Shown: one piece after another, positions 30,086 through 30,151 of the stretch | Position numbering within the stretch: position 1 is the first letter of the stretch | How the letters are laid out: every line of letters starts with the position of its first letter | Assembly: GCA_000787465.1 (NCBI GenBank) | Contig: JSYX01000427.1 | Coordinates: 1 to 30,151, forward strand | Reading direction: 5' to 3' | Length of the DNA stretch: 30,151 bases | From: Thermomucor indicae-seudaticae | Lineage: Eukaryota > Mucoromycota > Mucoromycetes > Mucorales > Lichtheimiaceae | Position numbers and translations under genes: made by a program | The notes under the pieces: generated by a model | The model's input: only the letters and a program-made list of their open reading frames with translations | Database searches by the model: none | What the model was told of the DNA's origin: nothing

Positions 30086-30151
30086 TAATCGTGCACGTTT
30101 TGGCGAGACCAACGAGGCGAGGTAAATTACGATTACTTACACTAAGATAAG

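Overview
This is eukaryotic nuclear DNA from a filamentous fungus, most likely an early-diverging one (Mucoromycota, probably Mucorales). The evidence is: dense genes split by many 45-70 bp introns with GTAAGT/GTATGT donors; conserved fungal/opisthokont proteins, including a Rab3GAP catalytic subunit and a phytanoyl-CoA-dioxygenase-family protein that budding yeast lacks; and remnants of a Fanzor-like (eukaryotic TnpB-like) protein and a Tc1/mariner-IS630-type transposase of kinds I associate with such fungi. The species cannot be fixed from the sequence.

Layout. Positions 1-5290 are a repeat-rich arm. It holds several 'word islands' (100-320 bp stretches saturated with one short word in both orientations, several ending in TARKGTTCC or CACTRCARG), a roughly 600 bp inverted-repeat element carrying three copies of a 16-bp perfect palindrome, a 5'-truncated spliced gene fragment, and two oppositely oriented pieces of a Fanzor-like C-terminus. 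Positions 5294-24046 are a compact gene block: UNC13/Ync13-like C2 protein (+), RIX1 (-), phytanoyl-CoA dioxygenase family (-), mitochondrial-type cysteine synthase-like MCY1 (-), a 60-residue small protein (+), aldo/keto reductase (-), RAB3GAP1-like Rab GAP (-), and a 376-residue acidic, apparently tail-anchored protein of unknown function (-). Positions 24047-30151 are again repeat-rich: one spliced fragment of unknown identity, more word islands, and a decayed multi-intron DDE transposase gene running off the right edge.

Function. The block mixes housekeeping and membrane-trafficking genes: UNC13-like (vesicle fusion) and RAB3GAP1-like (Rab regulation) act in trafficking, RIX1 in 60S ribosome maturation, and MCY1/AKR/PhyH in small-molecule metabolism. 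There is no sign of an operon or a metabolic cluster. The exon models were built by hand from splice signals and reading frame. They close in frame throughout, with one long intron in RIX1 left uncertain. Three genes appear to use GC-AG introns with the same GCAAGT donor, MCY1 has a 12-nt microexon, and the tail-anchored protein has all-phase-1 introns with duplicated exon edges and a candidate Atg8-interacting motif.
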